From: JAKACA01 sp963769255
Lineage (GTDB): Bacteria > Actinomycetota > Acidimicrobiia > Acidimicrobiales > Bog-793
Direction of reading: 5' to 3'
Assembly (NCBI GenBank): GCA_963769255.1
Contig: CAVYKV010000002.1
Location: 186,001 to 250,000 of the forward strand
Length of the DNA: 64,000 nt
Under the pieces are notes generated by a model. The model ran no database searches. It was not told the DNA's origin and saw nothing but the letters and a program-made list of their open reading frames with translations. Of this stretch, positions 17,804 through 27,726 are shown one piece after another. Position 1 is the stretch's first letter; each line of letters opens with the position of its first letter. Both the position numbers and the translations under genes were made by a program.

Positions 17804-18138
17804 GGCGCCTCCCCGAGGATGGAGGGCACGAGGAAGCGGTCGCTCTCGACGGCAGGGGCGACGGCCAGCACCTCCGCCCGATCGACGCCGGGACGGCGCT
17901 CGTCGGGGCGAAGGACGTTGCGCAGCGGGAGGGGGTGCGCCGTCGGGGGCACGTCGGCCGTGTCGAGCAGGCGGACCCGGTCCACGTGGTCGAGGAGGGC
18001 GGAGAGCTCGCCCTGCAGCGTCACGATCTCCTCCTCGGTGAGCTCCAGCCTCGCCAGCTTGGCGACGTGACGGACCTCGTCGAGGGAGATGCGCTCTACA
18101 TCCGCGGTGGTGGGGATCTCCGGGGTGTCGCCGTCCAT
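17800..18138 (-). CDS. gatC: Asp/Glu-tRNA amidotransferase subunit C
   Basis: Small belt-like subunit that holds GatA and GatB together. 112 residues; the conserved segment ISLDEVRHVAKLARLELTEEE is at about 17-37 and LRPDERRPG near 77. The ATG at 18138 shares one base with the stop of the upstream esterase (TGATG), so the operon may start further upstream. Confidence 0.94.
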   Translation of the reverse strand: MDGDTPEIPTTADVERISLDEVRHVAKLARLELTEEEIVTLQGELSALLDHVDRVRLLDTADVPPTAHPLPLRNVLRPDERRPGVDRAEVLAVAPAVESDRFLVPSILGEAP

Positions 18139-18969
18139 CAGTTGGAGACGGCCTTCATGGCAAAGGCGACGGCGCGCTCCTCGATCTCGGCGGCGTCGTA
18201 GTCGAGCGTGGCGACGTGGTAGCTGTGCTCGAGGAAGACACGCTCGACGGGCCCGCCATAGGCATCGGAGAGGAGGTCGCCCGAGGAGGGCGGGACGACG
18301 TGGTCCGTGCGGCTCGAGAGCAGGAGGAGCGGAACGTCGATCTCCCCGAGCCGGCCGGCGAGCTCGCCCACCGCTTCGAAGAGGGAGACGAGGGGCGCGA
18401 TGGGCGTCTCGGCGTAGGCGGTCTCCGTGACGTCCGGCTTGGCGATGTCCGACCCGATGCCCGGGAAGCGGTCCACGCCCGCCTCCACGGTGCCGCGGAG
18501 GGACGCGAGGAACGTCTCGGCGGCCGGTTCCACGAGCGGGTTGACGGTGACGATCCCGTACGTCTCGGGATGACGAGCGGCGAGCCAGACGGTGAGCGTG
18601 CCGCCCATGGAGAGCCCGGCGACGAGGACGCGGTCGCAGTGGGCGGCGAGCTCCCGGTAGGCCTCCTCGGCGGCTCGCGACCAGTCGCTCCAGCCCGTGC
18701 ACAGGAGCTCGTGGACGCTCGTGCCGTGCCCGGGCAGGAGGGGCAGGTCGACGGAGAAGCCGGCATCGGCGAAGGCTTCTGCCAACGGCCTCATCGAGGC
18801 CGGGCTGCCCGTGAAGCCGTGCAGGACGAGCACCCCGTTCGGCCCGTTGCGGGCGGTGAAGGGCTCCGCTCCCTCGAGGAGGGGCGAAGGCCCGGTACCG
18901 CCCGATCCGCCGGGGTGGTGGCTCCGCGAGGCGAGCGGGAGCCGGGGGCGGCGAGGGGTCGACGGTCAC
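18138..18969 (-). CDS. Alpha/beta-hydrolase (carboxylesterase Est30-like), frameshifted
   Basis: Serine esterase of about 276 residues. The oxyanion-hole sequence LVLHGFTGS and nucleophile elbow GLSMGG are present, followed by an Asp in SSRTDHVVP and the His in LEHSYHVATLD, as in Est30/monoacylglycerol-lipase-like enzymes. The uninterrupted part runs to about 18880; upstream the reading continues in another frame as VTVDPSPPPAPARLAEPP...RYRAFA from a GTG at 18969. One extra C in a CCCC run near 18885 explains the break. Substrate unknown; placement ahead of gatC is not functionally informative. Confidence 0.75.
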
Positions 18970-19080
18970 GCGGCCATGGTAACGCCGGGGCTCTGTCGGC
19001 CGAGATGGGGACGGCTGCTGCACCGCCGCCGGACCCGGTAGTCTCCCGACGCACTTGTGTGATCGAGGGAGACGTTTCTC

Positions 19081-19488
19081 ATGGCCGCCTACCAATTTCT
19101 CAGCCCTGATTGGGTCGACGCGTCCCGCCAGGTGAGGGAGGAGTACGCCGACCGGGCACCGGCGCCACCCGTCACGATGCGCATGAACCTCGTCGTCAAC
19201 GAGGTCCCCTTCGGGGAGGGCACGCTCGACGCCCACCTCGACACGACGAGCGGCGACGTCGTCCTCGAGCAGGGCCACCTGGACGAGGCGGACCTGAAGG
19301 TCACGATCGACTACGAAACGGCCAAGGCCATCCTCATCGAAGGCAACCCCCAGGCCGGCATGCAGGCCTTCATGGCGGGGCGCATCCGGGTCGAGGGCGA
19401 CATGTCGAAGTTGCTGGCGCTGCAGGCAGCACCGGCGGACCCCGTCCATCTGGAGATCGCACAGCGAATTCGGGACATCACCGAGTAG
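19081..19488 (+). CDS. SCP2 sterol-carrier-domain protein
   Basis: A 135-residue protein made of a single SCP2-like fold that binds lipids or CoA esters in a hydrophobic tunnel. The pattern DVVLEQGHLDEADLKVTIDY...ILIEGNPQAGMQAFMAGRI matches stand-alone SCP2 proteins of actinobacteria, which often sit beside lipid-degradation genes. GAGGGAGA lies about eight bases before the ATG. An SDR gene of the multifunctional-enzyme type is 1.7 kb away on the other strand. Confidence 0.85.
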   Translation: MAAYQFLSPDWVDASRQVREEYADRAPAPPVTMRMNLVVNEVPFGEGTLDAHLDTTSGDVVLEQGHLDEADLKVTIDYETAKAILIEGNPQAGMQAFMAGRIRVEGDMSKLLALQAAPADPVHLEIAQRIRDITE

Positions 19489-19530
19489 ACCCGCCGCCGC
19501 TGCGGGCCCACCGGCGGTAAACGGTGTCGG

Positions 19531-19630
19531 GTGAGCGCCGAAAGACGTTCTCGACCCGCCGCTTCGTGTGATGTGGCGGGGATGAAACGTCCCGAAGAAG
19601 CGCGCCGCCGACCGGCGAGCTGCCGCTCAC
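19531..19630. repeat. GTGAGCG/CGCTCAC-bounded palindromic element
   Basis: The gap between the convergent SCP2 and DUF2079-like genes is bounded by GTGAGCG (19531) and CGCTCAC (19624-19630). Inside are GACGTTCTCGACCCGCC (19545-19561) and GGGATGAAACGTCCCG. On the minus strand the first reads as GCGGGTCGAGAACGTC, close to GCGGGTTGAGAACGTA in the repeat at 3500-3513. It therefore looks like a relative of the hairpin family at 3361-3539. The right end overlaps the stop codon of the membrane-protein gene. Confidence 0.55.
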
Positions 19631-21123
19631 GGTGACGTTGTCGGGACGCTCACCTCGGAGGAACCCGTCGGCGGGATCCAAAGGAAGGACGTCACTCCGC
19701 CGCCGCTGGCGAGCGGGCGTGCCCGAAGGACGTCCCGGACGTAGACGACGGCCCGGGCGAGACCCGCGGCCGTGACGAGCTCGAGCCGGTCCGTGGAAAA
19801 GACGAACACCACCGGCACGCCGTGGAGCGGGACGACGAGGTGGGGGACCACCCGGTAGCAGTACTGGCGGCTGGAGAAGCGGCCGATCTCGCCGATCGTG
19901 GCGACGACCTCGGCATTCGCCGGCGTCTTCGAGAGGGTCGCCTGGAGCGTCGAGGCGGCCGGTGCCAGGACGAGAGTGACCGTCTGGCGGATGGTCGCGG
20001 GATCCTCGTCGTAGGCGTACGCCACCGCCTCGCCGAGGACGAGCAGTGCGACGAGCCCGGCCACGAGGCCGCCCCGGGGGACGTGCTCTGCGACCCACAC
20101 GAGCACCATGACGGTGCCGAGCAGGACGAAGGGGAGCACAGCGAAATTCTGGAAGGCCGAGAAGGTGAAGTTCGCATGGGCGTCGAGGGAGTCGGTGAGC
20201 AACACGACGAAGGGCACGCCGAAGCCCCAGGCCGACGCCACGCCGACGACGCCGACTGCCCTCAGGTGGCCGAACACGAGGGACCAGCGCCCGTCGATCG
20301 TCCGGATCGCTCGCCCCGGGTGGCTCACGATCCCCTTCAGGACGAGTAGGAAGCCGCTCGCCGGCAAGGTCGTGCGACCCGCCAGGTAGGCGAAGTCCCT
20401 CAGCTCGGAGCCGGCGTCGGCGTGCAGGGCCGCGATGAGCAGCAGCCACGCCAGACCGGTGACCACGAGGAGAGCCCCGGCGCGACGGGTGGCTCGCCCC
20501 GCCAGCAGGCCGGAGAGACCGAGACCGACGACCATGAGGGCGGCAAAGCCTCCGCACAGCAAGGCCCCGGCGACGAATCCGAAGGCCCGCAACTGCCGGC
20601 CCCACCAGAGCTGGCGCCCGCCGAGAAGAAGGAAGAGCGTGGCGATCGGCTCCATGTGGAAGTCGAAGCTGACGGTGCCCCAGGCGCCGGCGTCGACCAC
20701 CGTGACGAGCAGGACGGCCGCCGCCACGGCGATCCCCAGCCGCCGCGAGACCTCCTTGTACTCGAGGTACTCGAGGATCCAGAGATAGGTGACGAAGCCG
20801 CACGCCGCCACCGTGAGGTCCTGAATGAACAGCAGGACGATGGGACGACCGACCACGAGGTGGACGAGGGCGAGCGGCCAGATGACGAGCTCGAAGTCCG
20901 ACCGTAGGAAGGGAAAGCCGGCCAGTGTGTCGACCGGGTCGAGGTCGCCTCGCCCGACGAGGGTCCACGCCTGGTTGTAGGCGCCGAAGTCGGCGGAGAG
21001 GGCGAAGCGCCGGTAGAGGACGAGCGAGAAGATCCCGAGCGCGACGAGGAAGAGGACGAGGACGGCGGCCCCGGCGAGCCGAAGCTGCTTCCAGGGCGGC
21101 ACCGGCGACACGCCCGGCGACAC
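19627..21123 (-). CDS. DUF2079-like polytopic membrane protein
   Basis: A 498-residue integral membrane protein with a short cytoplasmic N-terminus, one helix at about 15-35 and roughly nine to ten further helices up to ~residue 350, followed by a ~120-residue extracytoplasmic-looking C-terminal part. The segment ADFGAYNQAWTLVGRGDLDP after the first helix resembles the DUF2079 family, often discussed as GT-C-like membrane proteins. The GTG at 21123 (VSPGVSPVPPW) is preceded by GGAGAGG. It follows the SDR gene after 26 bases. Function is unknown. Confidence 0.65.
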   Translation of the reverse strand: MSPGVSPVPPWKQLRLAGAAVLVLFLVALGIFSLVLYRRFALSADFGAYNQAWTLVGRGDLDPVDTLAGFPFLRSDFELVIWPLALVHLVVGRPIVLLFIQDLTVAACGFVTYLWILEYLEYKEVSRRLGIAVAAAVLLVTVVDAGAWGTVSFDFHMEPIATLFLLLGGRQLWWGRQLRAFGFVAGALLCGGFAALMVVGLGLSGLLAGRATRRAGALLVVTGLAWLLLIAALHADAGSELRDFAYLAGRTTLPASGFLLVLKGIVSHPGRAIRTIDGRWSLVFGHLRAVGVVGVASAWGFGVPFVVLLTDSLDAHANFTFSAFQNFAVLPFVLLGTVMVLVWVAEHVPRGGLVAGLVALLVLGEAVAYAYDEDPATIRQTVTLVLAPAASTLQATLSKTPANAEVVATIGEIGRFSSRQYCYRVVPHLVVPLHGVPVVFVFSTDRLELVTAAGLARAVVYVRDVLRARPLASGGGVTSFLWIPPTGSSEVSVPTTSP

Positions 21124-21149
21124 GCCCTCTCCGGCTCTCCGGCCGGTCG

Positions 21150-22043
21150 TTACCGGGCGCTCGATCCGTCGACGAGCCCGGGCACCCGCTCGGCAAGCTC
21201 CTCGACGGTCCAGCGGTCGCCCTTGTCGACCTCGTGGGTGAGCGTCCAGGGCTGGAAGTACTGGACCTTGCCGCCCTGCACGAAGAAGACCTTGCCGGTG
21301 AAGGCGCACAGGTCGCTCGAGAGGTAGGCCACGAGGGGCGACACGTTGGCGGGGTCCCAGGCGTCGAAGGCGCCTTCCTCGCTCGGCGGCTGCACGATGT
21401 CGGAGAGCCCCGGTGTCGACTCCGTCATGCGCGTGCGGGCAGCCGGGGCGATGGCGTTCACGCGTACGCCGTAGCGGGACAGCTCCTGGGCGGCGATGAC
21501 GGTGAAGGCGGCGAGGCCGGCCTTGGCCGCCCCGTAGTTGGACTGGCCGGGGTTGCCGAGCAGCCCGGAGGTCGACGAGGTGTTGACGACGGCGGCGTGC
21601 ACCTCCTTGCCCGCCTTCGACTGCTCCCTCCAGTAGGCGGCCGCCCAGCGCGTGGGGACGAAGTGCCCTTTCAGGTGCACGTGGATGACGGCGTCCCACT
21701 CCTCCTCCGTCATGTTCACGATGACCCGGTCGCGGAGGATGCCGGCGTTGTTCACGAGGACGTGCACGTCCCCGAAGGCCTCGACGGCGGCATTGACGAG
21801 GCGCTGGCCGCCCTCCCAGTCGGCGACGTCGTCGGCGTTGGCGAGTGCTTCCCCGCCGAGGGCTTTGATCTCGTCGGCCACCTGGGCGGCGGCCGATCGG
21901 TCGTCGCCCGAGCCGTCGACGGCGCCTCCGAGGTCGTTGACGACGACTTTGGCCCCCTCGCGGGCGAAGTAGAGAGCGTGCTCGCGCCCGATGCCACGCC
22001 CTGCCCCGGTGATGATGGCGACTTTTCCGTCCAGCGCACCCAT
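21150..22043 (-). CDS. SDR-family NAD(P)-dependent oxidoreductase
   Basis: Classical short-chain dehydrogenase of 297 residues. Cofactor motif TGAGRGIG near 12, NNAG near 102, catalytic Ser in NTSSTSGLLG, and YGAAK. The start VAIITGAGRGIGREHALYFA and the segment VVVNDLGGAVDGSG resemble the SDR domain of peroxisomal multifunctional enzyme type 2 and bacterial (R)-3-hydroxyacyl-CoA dehydrogenases. The nearby SCP2 protein fits that comparison, since SDR and SCP2 domains are fused in the eukaryotic enzyme. Substrate not proven. Confidence 0.82.
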   Translation of the reverse strand: MGALDGKVAIITGAGRGIGREHALYFAREGAKVVVNDLGGAVDGSGDDRSAAAQVADEIKALGGEALANADDVADWEGGQRLVNAAVEAFGDVHVLVNNAGILRDRVIVNMTEEEWDAVIHVHLKGHFVPTRWAAAYWREQSKAGKEVHAAVVNTSSTSGLLGNPGQSNYGAAKAGLAAFTVIAAQELSRYGVRVNAIAPAARTRMTESTPGLSDIVQPPSEEGAFDAWDPANVSPLVAYLSSDLCAFTGKVFFVQGGKVQYFQPWTLTHEVDKGDRWTVEELAERVPGLVDGSSAR

Positions 22044-22215
22044 GTAGGCGTCCTCCTCGGCGATGTCCACTGCAGGTGTAGCGGTGCGGCCGTGCAGCCC
22101 CGGCAGAGCCGGCGCCGGGGCCCCGTCGTGCTCGCCACGTTGTCAAACGTGGGAGGGCGGGGTCAAACGGAGCCGAACCGGACGAGCCGGCCGCCGGCGG
22201 CCGACCGGGGGCGGC

Positions 22216-24343
22216 TCAGATCGTGTAAACGCTGACGAGGGTGTCCTGCGGCACGGTGAGGCCGCCGGCGGGGTCGGTGTAGACGACGATGTCGCCCGGA
22301 CCGTAGGAAGCCACCCGCAGGCCGAGGCCGTGAAGGATGCCCGTGACCTGCTGCAGGGTGTCGCCGGCCAGATTGCCCGGGATGACGACCAGCTTCGGTC
22401 CGAGGGAGACCGTGACCGTCACGGTCGTCCCGTAGGACTGCACGCCCGAGGGCGAAGCCGAGATCACGTAACCGACCGGCACCGAGAGGCTGTAGCCCGT
22501 CGCCTTCACCACCTTGAAGCCGCTCCCCTCGAGGAGCTGCTTCGCCTCGGCGTAGGTGTCCCTCGAGGAGAGCGTCGGCACCGGTCTCGGCGCCGGCCCC
22601 TTCGACACCCACACGGTCACGACGGTCCCGGGAGCGACGTCCCGTCCCTGCGGGCTCCAGTTGACCACCTCCCCGGCGGGAATTCGCGGCGCTGTAGACG
22701 CGCACGAGGCGGTGCCGCAGGTGCCCGGCGGAGAGTGCCCGGATGGCCGTCACGTAGGAGACCTGCCCGAGCTCCGGGACCGGGACGGGCTGAGGTCCTC
22801 GCGAGATCTCGAGCCCGATGACCGTGTGCGGCCGCTCCCGGTCGCCCCGCCGGATCGACTGGGCGATGACCAGGCCCTTGTGGACGGTGGCGCTCCAGGC
22901 GGTCGAAGTCTCCCTCGCTACGAGGCCGTCTTTAGCGGCCAGGCGCTCCGCCTTGACGAGCGAGAGGCCGGTCAGGCTGGGCACCGTGCGGTCGGGGACA
23001 CTGCCGTTGTGGTGCACACCGAAGGCGGCGATGGCGCCGGCGCCGGCGCCGGCGAGCACGACGACGAGGGCGACGACCCACTTCACCCATCCGAAGCGGC
23101 CGCGGGAGCGCCGTCGCCCGGCACGGATCGAAGGCGGTAGCGGGGACGGCGGCGCCGGTGCCACCGGGAGGAGGGCGTCGTCGACGAAGACGTGCCGCGG
23201 CGGCACCGCCTCGAAGTGGCCGGCGGTGGCGGCGATGCCGAGGGCCGTGAGGTCGTCGACCTCCTGCACGAGGTCGGCGCCGGCCACCGGCTGGGACGAC
23301 GAGGACGCCGCCTTCGGCGGCTCGGCGACGGTCGGTACCGCGGGGACCGCCGCCGCCGCAGTGGCGGCCCGCGGAGCCGGCTTCAGCGGGAAGACCAGCT
23401 CGGGCGGTGGCTCCGGCGGCCGAGCCACGAAGGGGTCGACGACCGTCGGGTCCCGATCGGACCAGCGAACGACGCCGGGTGCCGGCGTCGTTCGAGCCAG
23501 CGGCAGAGGCGCCGGCGGCGGGAGCTCCCGGCTCAGCATCTCGAGATCGGAGCACAGGGCGGCGGCGTCGAGGCGCGCCAGCGGCTCGGCGATGGCCGCT
23601 TGGGCGAGGATGGCGGCGAGCGGCCCGAGCTCCGGAGCACCGGGCAGCACGGCGCCGATGCGGGCCATGAGAACGGCGCTCGTCGTGTCCCCGGCGAAGG
23701 GGACGCGTCCGGTGAGCGACTCGTAGAGGACGAGGGCGAGGGAGTAGACGTCCGTCCGGTCGTCGAGGGCCCGCGCCTCGGCCTGTTCGGGAGAGGCATA
23801 CCTGGCCGTCCCGAACATGGCGCCGAGCGGCTCGGTGAGGGCGGCCTCGGCGAGCGCCCGGGCAACGCCGAAGTCGGCGATGCGCAGGTGACCCTCGTCG
23901 TCGAAGAGGAGGTTGCTCGGCTTCACGTCTCGGTGCACGATCCCCCGCCGGTGGGCGTAGGCGAGCCCGGCGGCGGCCTCGCAGCCCATGGCGGCCACCT
24001 GTGAGTGGTCGAGGCGGGCGCCCGTGTCGAGCAGGGCCCGCAGGCTCCCGCCCCCGAGGTACTCGAGCACGAGGTACGGACCCTCTGCCTCCTCGCCCCA
24101 GTCGAAGACCCGCATGATGTGGGGGTGGTCGAGGGAGGCGGCGAGGCGGGCCTCCGCCCGAAAGCGCCGCAGGAAGGCTCGGTCGGCCGCCAGCATGGGG
24201 TGCAGCACCTTCACGGCGACGCGACGCGCCAGTCGGGTGTCACTCGCCGCGTAGACCTGGGAGGACGCGCCGGAACCGACCGGGGCGAGCAGCCGGTACC
24301 GGCCACCGACCACGCGGCCGACCTGTTCTGCGATGCTCGTCAT
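22216..24343 (-). CDS. PASTA-domain Ser/Thr protein kinase, frameshifted
   Basis: Membrane receptor kinase of the PknB type. From the ATG at 24343: kinase domain (~residues 10-270) with GSGASSQVY, the VAVK lysine, HRDVKPSNLL, IADFG and APE-like ASPEQ; a proline-rich juxtamembrane region; one membrane helix (KWVVALVVVLAGAGAGAIAA); then about four extracellular PASTA repeats, which bind peptidoglycan fragments in relatives. The frame breaks near 22684: ...RVYSAA continues in the next frame as IPAGEVVNWSPQGRDVAPGT. One extra A explains it. Full length would be about 708 residues. Likely controls cell-wall growth; pknA, pbpA and rodA are not adjacent. Confidence 0.85.
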
Positions 24344-24396
24344 GGAACTCGGCTTTACGGTACCGGTTGCCGGGTCGCCAGGGGTGGAGGGTCCCG

Positions 24397-25636
24397 TCAG
24401 CTCCCGTCCATGAGCTGCCAGCGGAGGGCGTCGTCGGTGCGCCAGACCCCCTGCCGGAACACGATCGCCCAGCCGAGGACGCCGCTGTTGAACGTCACCC
24501 CCACGTCGTTGGCCGGCTGCAGTGCGGGGATTCCCTCGACGGGCGACCACGTGGCGCCCGAGTCCCAGGTGACGATGACACCGAGGCCGGCGATGCCCAG
24601 CCAGGCCTGCGTCGAGTTGATGGTGGCGAGCTGCGACACCCAGCCGGACAGCGGCAGCCGCCCCACCGGGCCGGCTGCCTGGTCCGTGAAGCCGGTCGAG
24701 GCCTCGAGCACCCAGTGCCGCCCGCCGTCGAAGGAGCGGTAGACGACCTTCGGTTGCCCGGCCTCGTGGGGGGACGTGACCGCACCGCAGACGAGCCACA
24801 GGCCGGAGACGTCCCCGGGCGGCCCGGGAGGGGCGGCCAGATCCTCCACGCCGGAGGGGGCGGAGCACGGGTCGGCAGAGACGCCTCCAGGTACGGCCGT
24901 CGTCGCCCGTGTAGGCGAGCCCTCCCCCCGACGGGCCGTAAGAGAGCACGTAGGCCGCTTGCAGGCTCCAGCGGGCGAGCACGTCGCCACCGCTCGGCGC
25001 CTCTCTGAGGCCGGGTGGCGTCACGTCGTGCCAGTGGCTGCCGCCGTCGGTCGAGATGGCGACGCCGACCGAGCAGCTCCCGGCGATGCCCGGCAGCGGG
25101 CAGCGCGTGTCGGTGGCCCAGACGTCCCCTCCGATCGGGATGGCCCGCTGCAGCGTGCCGTTCAGCCCCGTGACCTGGTGCCAGGTGGCGCCTCCGTCCG
25201 AGGTGTCGAGGAGGCCGGAATGCCCGAACACGTATCCCTGCTGCGGCGAGATGAACTGCAGGGTGGAGAAGCCCCAGTCGACCGGGAAGGGCGAGCCCGT
25301 GACGTGCCAGCTGTGGCCGGCGTCGTCGCTGCGTGCGAGGCGTTCGACGGCGAAGTCGCCGTGTTGGGGGGTTTCGAGGGCGAAACCCACCGTCGAGTTC
25401 ACGAACACCGGATCCGACACGAGGTCGGCGGCCGGCACGACGGCCCCGCTCCCGAGGGAGCCGTCGCCCTTCGACCCCCCGCCCGGGGTCTGCGAGACGC
25501 CGAGGTGCGGCGTCGGGCGTTCGGAGACGAGGAGGGCGGTGGCGGCGAAGGCACCGGCGGCGACGACGAGGAGGGACACGATGACGGCGACGCGGCGGCG
25601 GCGTTGTCGATCGACGCCCGCCACGTCGCCGATCAC
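24397..25636 (-). CDS. Membrane-anchored Asp-box (BNR) beta-propeller protein, frameshifted
   Basis: About 412 residues. A basic N-terminus and one membrane helix (VAVIVSLLVVAAGAFAATAL) precede an extracytoplasmic propeller with at least six Asp-box motifs: SDDAGHSWHV, TSDGGATWHQ, STDGGSHWHD, TGDDGRTW, SFDGGRHW and TWDSGATW. Such repeats occur in Ycf48-like and sialidase-like propellers; there is no sialidase active-site pattern, so enzymatic activity should not be assumed. The GTG at 25636 overlaps the ligA stop as GTGA. The frame breaks near 24890 by one extra base. It lies between ligA and the PASTA kinase. Confidence 0.7.
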
Positions 25637-27726
25637 GGCAGCTCGCCGGTCTCGAGCAGGTGGCGGAAGCCGTCCTCGTCGAGCACCGGGATGCCGAGCT
25701 GCTCCGCCTTCGTCAGCTTGGCCGCCCCGGGCGACGAACCGGCGACGACCGCCGTCGTGCGGGCCGAGACCGACCCGGGCGCCTTGCCGCCCCGGGCCGT
25801 GACGGCCTCCTCCGCCCCTTCCCGCGACCAGCCCTCCAGCGTGCCCGTCACGACGACCGACTGGCCGGCGAGGACCTGGGGCAGCTCGGACACGACCTTT
25901 GTCCCGAAGGAGACGCCGCCCGTCCGGAGGCGCTCGACGAACTCCCGGTTCACCTCGAAGGCGAAGAACCGGGCCACGCTGGCGGCAATCGTCGGCCCCA
26001 CCCCGTCGACGGCCGCCAGCTCCTCCTCGCCGGCCTGCATGATGCCGTCGAGATCGCCGAAGCCGGAGGAGAGCGACTGCGCCACCGTCCCGCCGACGTG
26101 ATGGATGCCGAGGGCGGCGAGGAGGTTCGGGAGCGGGCGGGAGCGGGAGGCGTCGATCGCCTGCACGAGGTTGCGTGCGGAGATGGGGGCGAAACCCTCC
26201 AAGGTCTCGAGCTGCTCGGTCGTGAGGCGATAGAAGTCGGCGGCATCGCCGATGAGGCCCGCCTCGATGAGCTGGCTCACACGACGCTCGCCGAGCCCCT
26301 CGATGTCCATGGCTCCCCGCGAAGCGAAGTGGGCCGCCCGCTGCACGCGCTGGGCCGGGCAGTCGCTGTTCACGCAGTAGGTGTCCGACTCGCCCTCCAG
26401 GCGCACGAGGTCGTGACCACAGGCCGGGCACTGGCGGGGGAACCGCCAGGGCTCGCTCCCCTCCGGACGGGCGGACAGGACCGGCGCCACGACCTCGGGG
26501 ATGACGTCGCCCGCCTTGCGGACGATGACGGTGTCGCCCGGGCGCACGTCCTTCAAGGCGACCTGGTCCTCGTTGTGCAAGGTGGCGAGGCCGACGGTCG
26601 AACCGCCCACCCGGACGGGCGTCAGCTTGGCGAAGGGCGTCGCCCTCCCCGTGCGTCCGATGGAGACCATGATGTCCTCGAGGAGGGTGGAGCGCTCCTC
26701 CGGGGGGAACTTGTAGGCGACGGCCCAGCGGGGGGCATGCGAGGTCGCGCCGAGTCGCCGGTGGAGGGCGATGTCGTCGATCTTCACGACGGCGCCGTCG
26801 ATCTCGTAGCCGAGGGAGTGCCGGCGCTCCTCGAGCTCCTTGCAGAAGTCGTAGACGGCCTGCAGCGCGGTCACGCGCCGGGTCTCCGGGTTCACCGGGA
26901 GGCCGAGGCGGCGGAGGATCTCGAGCGAGTCGGAGTGGTGCTCCGGCCGCCCGAACCGCTTGGCTCCGTCCTCCACGACGACGAGCTGGTAGGCCCACAT
27001 CGAGAGCGCCCGGCTGGCCGTCACGGCGGGGTCGCGCTGGCGGAGCGAGCCGGCGGCGGTGTTGCGAGGGTTCGAGAAGAGGTCGAGTCCGGCCGCCTCC
27101 TGCTTGGCGTTCATCTCCGCGAAGGCCGCCAGCGGTAGGTAGACCTCGCCGCGCACCTCGACCTGGTGGGGCAGGTCGGAAGGGGCGGCGGCGAGCTCGT
27201 GGGGGACCGCCCGGATGGTGCGGACGTTGGCCGTGACGTCCTCCCCCACACGGCCGTCGCCCCGCGTGGCGGCACGCACGAGCTTGCCGTCCTCGTAGGT
27301 GACGGAGATGGAGAGACCGTCGATCTTCGGCTCGCAGACGAAGGCGAGCTCCCGGGACTCCTCCGGCCCGAGGGCGAGCAGTCGCTCGGTGCGGCTGCCC
27401 CAGGCGACGATCTCCTCGAAACTGACGACCTTGTCGAGGCTCATCATGGGGACGGAGTGGGGGGCGGGCGGGAAGAGGCCGGCCGGTGCCGCCCCGAAGG
27501 CGACCACGACGGTCGGCGAGTCGTCCGTCCGCAGGTCGGGGTGCTCGGCCTCCAGGCGCACGAGCTCGTCGACGAGGGCGTCGAAGTCGGCGTCGGGGAT
27601 CTCCGCCCCGGCGGGGTCGATGTAATAGCGCTCGGAGTGGTAGCGGATCGTCTCGCGCAGCTGCCGGATCTGCTCGGCGGGCTCAAGCGCCGGGTCGGGC
27701 CCGAACCGCTCCGTCGCCTCGCTCAC
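25633..27726 (-). CDS. ligA: NAD+-dependent DNA ligase
   Basis: Seals nicks in replication and repair using NAD+. 697 residues with all domains: Ia (YHSERYYIDPAGAEIPDADFD), adenylation domain with the lysine in EPKIDGLS, OB-fold, Cys4 zinc finger (CPAC...CVNSDCPAQ), helix-hairpin-helix repeats and a C-terminal BRCT domain (VVVTGTLEGWSREGAEEAV). The GTG at 27726 overlaps mnmA as GTGA. It belongs to the iscS-mnmA-ligA-gat block common in actinobacteria. Confidence 0.97.
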   Translation of the reverse strand: MSEATERFGPDPALEPAEQIRQLRETIRYHSERYYIDPAGAEIPDADFDALVDELVRLEAEHPDLRTDDSPTVVVAFGAAPAGLFPPAPHSVPMMSLDKVVSFEEIVAWGSRTERLLALGPEESRELAFVCEPKIDGLSISVTYEDGKLVRAATRGDGRVGEDVTANVRTIRAVPHELAAAPSDLPHQVEVRGEVYLPLAAFAEMNAKQEAAGLDLFSNPRNTAAGSLRQRDPAVTASRALSMWAYQLVVVEDGAKRFGRPEHHSDSLEILRRLGLPVNPETRRVTALQAVYDFCKELEERRHSLGYEIDGAVVKIDDIALHRRLGATSHAPRWAVAYKFPPEERSTLLEDIMVSIGRTGRATPFAKLTPVRVGGSTVGLATLHNEDQVALKDVRPGDTVIVRKAGDVIPEVVAPVLSARPEGSEPWRFPRQCPACGHDLVRLEGESDTYCVNSDCPAQRVQRAAHFASRGAMDIEGLGERRVSQLIEAGLIGDAADFYRLTTEQLETLEGFAPISARNLVQAIDASRSRPLPNLLAALGIHHVGGTVAQSLSSGFGDLDGIMQAGEEELAAVDGVGPTIAASVARFFAFEVNREFVERLRTGGVSFGTKVVSELPQVLAGQSVVVTGTLEGWSREGAEEAVTARGGKAPGSVSARTTAVVAGSSPGAAKLTKAEQLGIPVLDEDGFRHLLETGELP

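Noticed and set aside
24397..25636. Sialidase
   Set aside because: Asp-box motifs alone are shared by many propellers; the Arg triad and catalytic Tyr/Glu pattern of sialidases are not evident.
22163..26998. Single minus-strand open frame of 1611 codons
   Set aside because: It strings together out-of-frame ligA, the Asp-box protein and the kinase. The true proteins are recognised separately, and part of the frame is open only because of single-base insertions.
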